A stretch of DNA of 64,000 nt from Terriglobia bacterium (lineage in GTDB: Bacteria; Acidobacteriota; Terriglobia; Acidiferrales; UBA7541). The stretch covers positions 124,001 to 188,000 of the forward strand of contig JAIQFB010000003.1 of NCBI GenBank assembly GCA_020073485.1. The letters are read 5' to 3'. The position numbers and the translations under genes were made by a program. Positions within the stretch are counted from its first letter, which is position 1, and every line of letters starts with the position of its first letter. Shown here piece after piece: positions 63,794-64,000 of this stretch. The notes under the pieces are model-generated. The model was given only the letters and a program-made list of their open reading frames with translations. It did not search any database and was not told the origin of the DNA.

Positions 63794-64000
63794 AACTGGA
63801 AGGGAAAGCCAAAATGGTACGTATCCATTTTGGAGAAAATGACACCTGGAGCGAAAAACCGCTCTACCGGGCCATCGTGGAAAAATGCAGGGAGCTGGAT
63901 ATTGCGGGTGCAACGGTGTTTCGCGGGATTGAAGGGTATGGCGCCAGCACATTGATCCACCGGTCGCATCTGTTGTCGTTTTCTTCCGATGCGCCGGTCA
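63790..64000 (+). CDS. DUF190-domain protein, partial at the right edge
   Basis: At least 70 residues, starting ATGA-overlapped with the previous gene. MVRIHFGENDTWSEKPLYRAIVEKCRELDIAGATVFRGIEGYGASTLIHRS repeats the DUF190 motif set (ENDxWxxKPLYxA, DIAGxTVxxGIxGYG). It is a third DUF190 unit in the fluoride-riboswitch operon. The end is outside the window. Confidence 0.88.
   Translation, partial: MKLEGKAKMVRIHFGENDTWSEKPLYRAIVEKCRELDIAGATVFRGIEGYGASTLIHRSHLLSFSSDAPV

Overview
The window is a GC-rich (by eye about 60% G+C) bacterial chromosome segment of about 50 protein genes, most likely from an Acidobacteriota member (Terriglobia-like). This rests on family content, not a database search: an Oar-type TonB-dependent receptor with an N-terminal carboxypeptidase-regulatory-like domain followed by an 'Acidobacterial VWFA-related' protein, FecR-domain proteins without a sigma factor, a lipoprotein with Ig-like domains and a beta-propeller, many Tat-exported enzymes, and several families of short dispersed palindromic repeats. 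Lipid-A-type acyltransferase, LolD-type ABC, MreBCD and outer-membrane receptor genes indicate a Gram-negative envelope. No rRNA, tRNA, CRISPR array, transposase or phage gene was seen.

Layout. 1-9.8 kb: end of a phosphotransferase-like gene overlapping an MsbA-like ABC exporter, then receptor, VWFA protein and a DUF4382/DUF5666-like lipoprotein. 9.8-13.8 kb (minus): a small CxxC protein, an XRE regulator and a two-subunit molybdenum hydroxylase (isoquinoline 1-oxidoreductase type). 14-17 kb: 3-hydroxyacyl-CoA dehydrogenase facing a membrane Fe-S/CCG oxidoreductase that resembles ETF:menaquinone oxidoreductases. 17-24.1 kb: Ig/propeller lipoprotein, FecR protein, DUF374 acyltransferase, and a folD-coaE-htrA operon. 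24.2-27.7 kb: sulfite-oxidase-like molybdoenzyme, multicopper oxidase and NmrA-like protein, separated by palindromic repeats. 27.7-29.3 kb: a repeat-rich spacer and an AT-richer SIR2-domain gene, the clearest sign of horizontal acquisition. 29.4-38.5 kb (minus): mreB-mreC-mreD-mrdA-rodA-rne/rng, the rod-shape operon with a ribonuclease E/G carrying a very large insertion in its S1 domain. 38.6-45.1 kb: FecR protein, three Tat-exported proteins (isomerase-like, unknown, amidohydrolase), a cupredoxin-like lipoprotein and a DUF1858-type protein behind a CRP/FNR-like palindrome. 45.4-49.1 kb: nitrilase-family hydrolase, PpiD/SurA-like foldase, small unknown protein. 49.2-53.4 kb: tripartite MFP/permease/ATPase efflux system. 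53.6-61.6 kb: small unknowns, class-V aminotransferase, AI-2E permease, Lon-like protease, coiled-coil membrane protein, queF. 61.8-64 kb: zinc-ribbon protein, then a fluoride riboswitch controlling crcB and at least three DUF190 domains in two overlapping genes, the second running off the window.

The most striking items are the fluoride-riboswitch/crcB/DUF190 array, the lone SIR2 gene in a repeat-rich AT-richer patch, the candidate ETF:quinone oxidoreductase beside a beta-oxidation gene, a 52-residue zinc-ribbon-like gene on the minus strand at 56123-56281, and at least five distinct palindromic repeat families. Function assignments come from motifs and family resemblance read by eye; no alignment, structure prediction or search was run.
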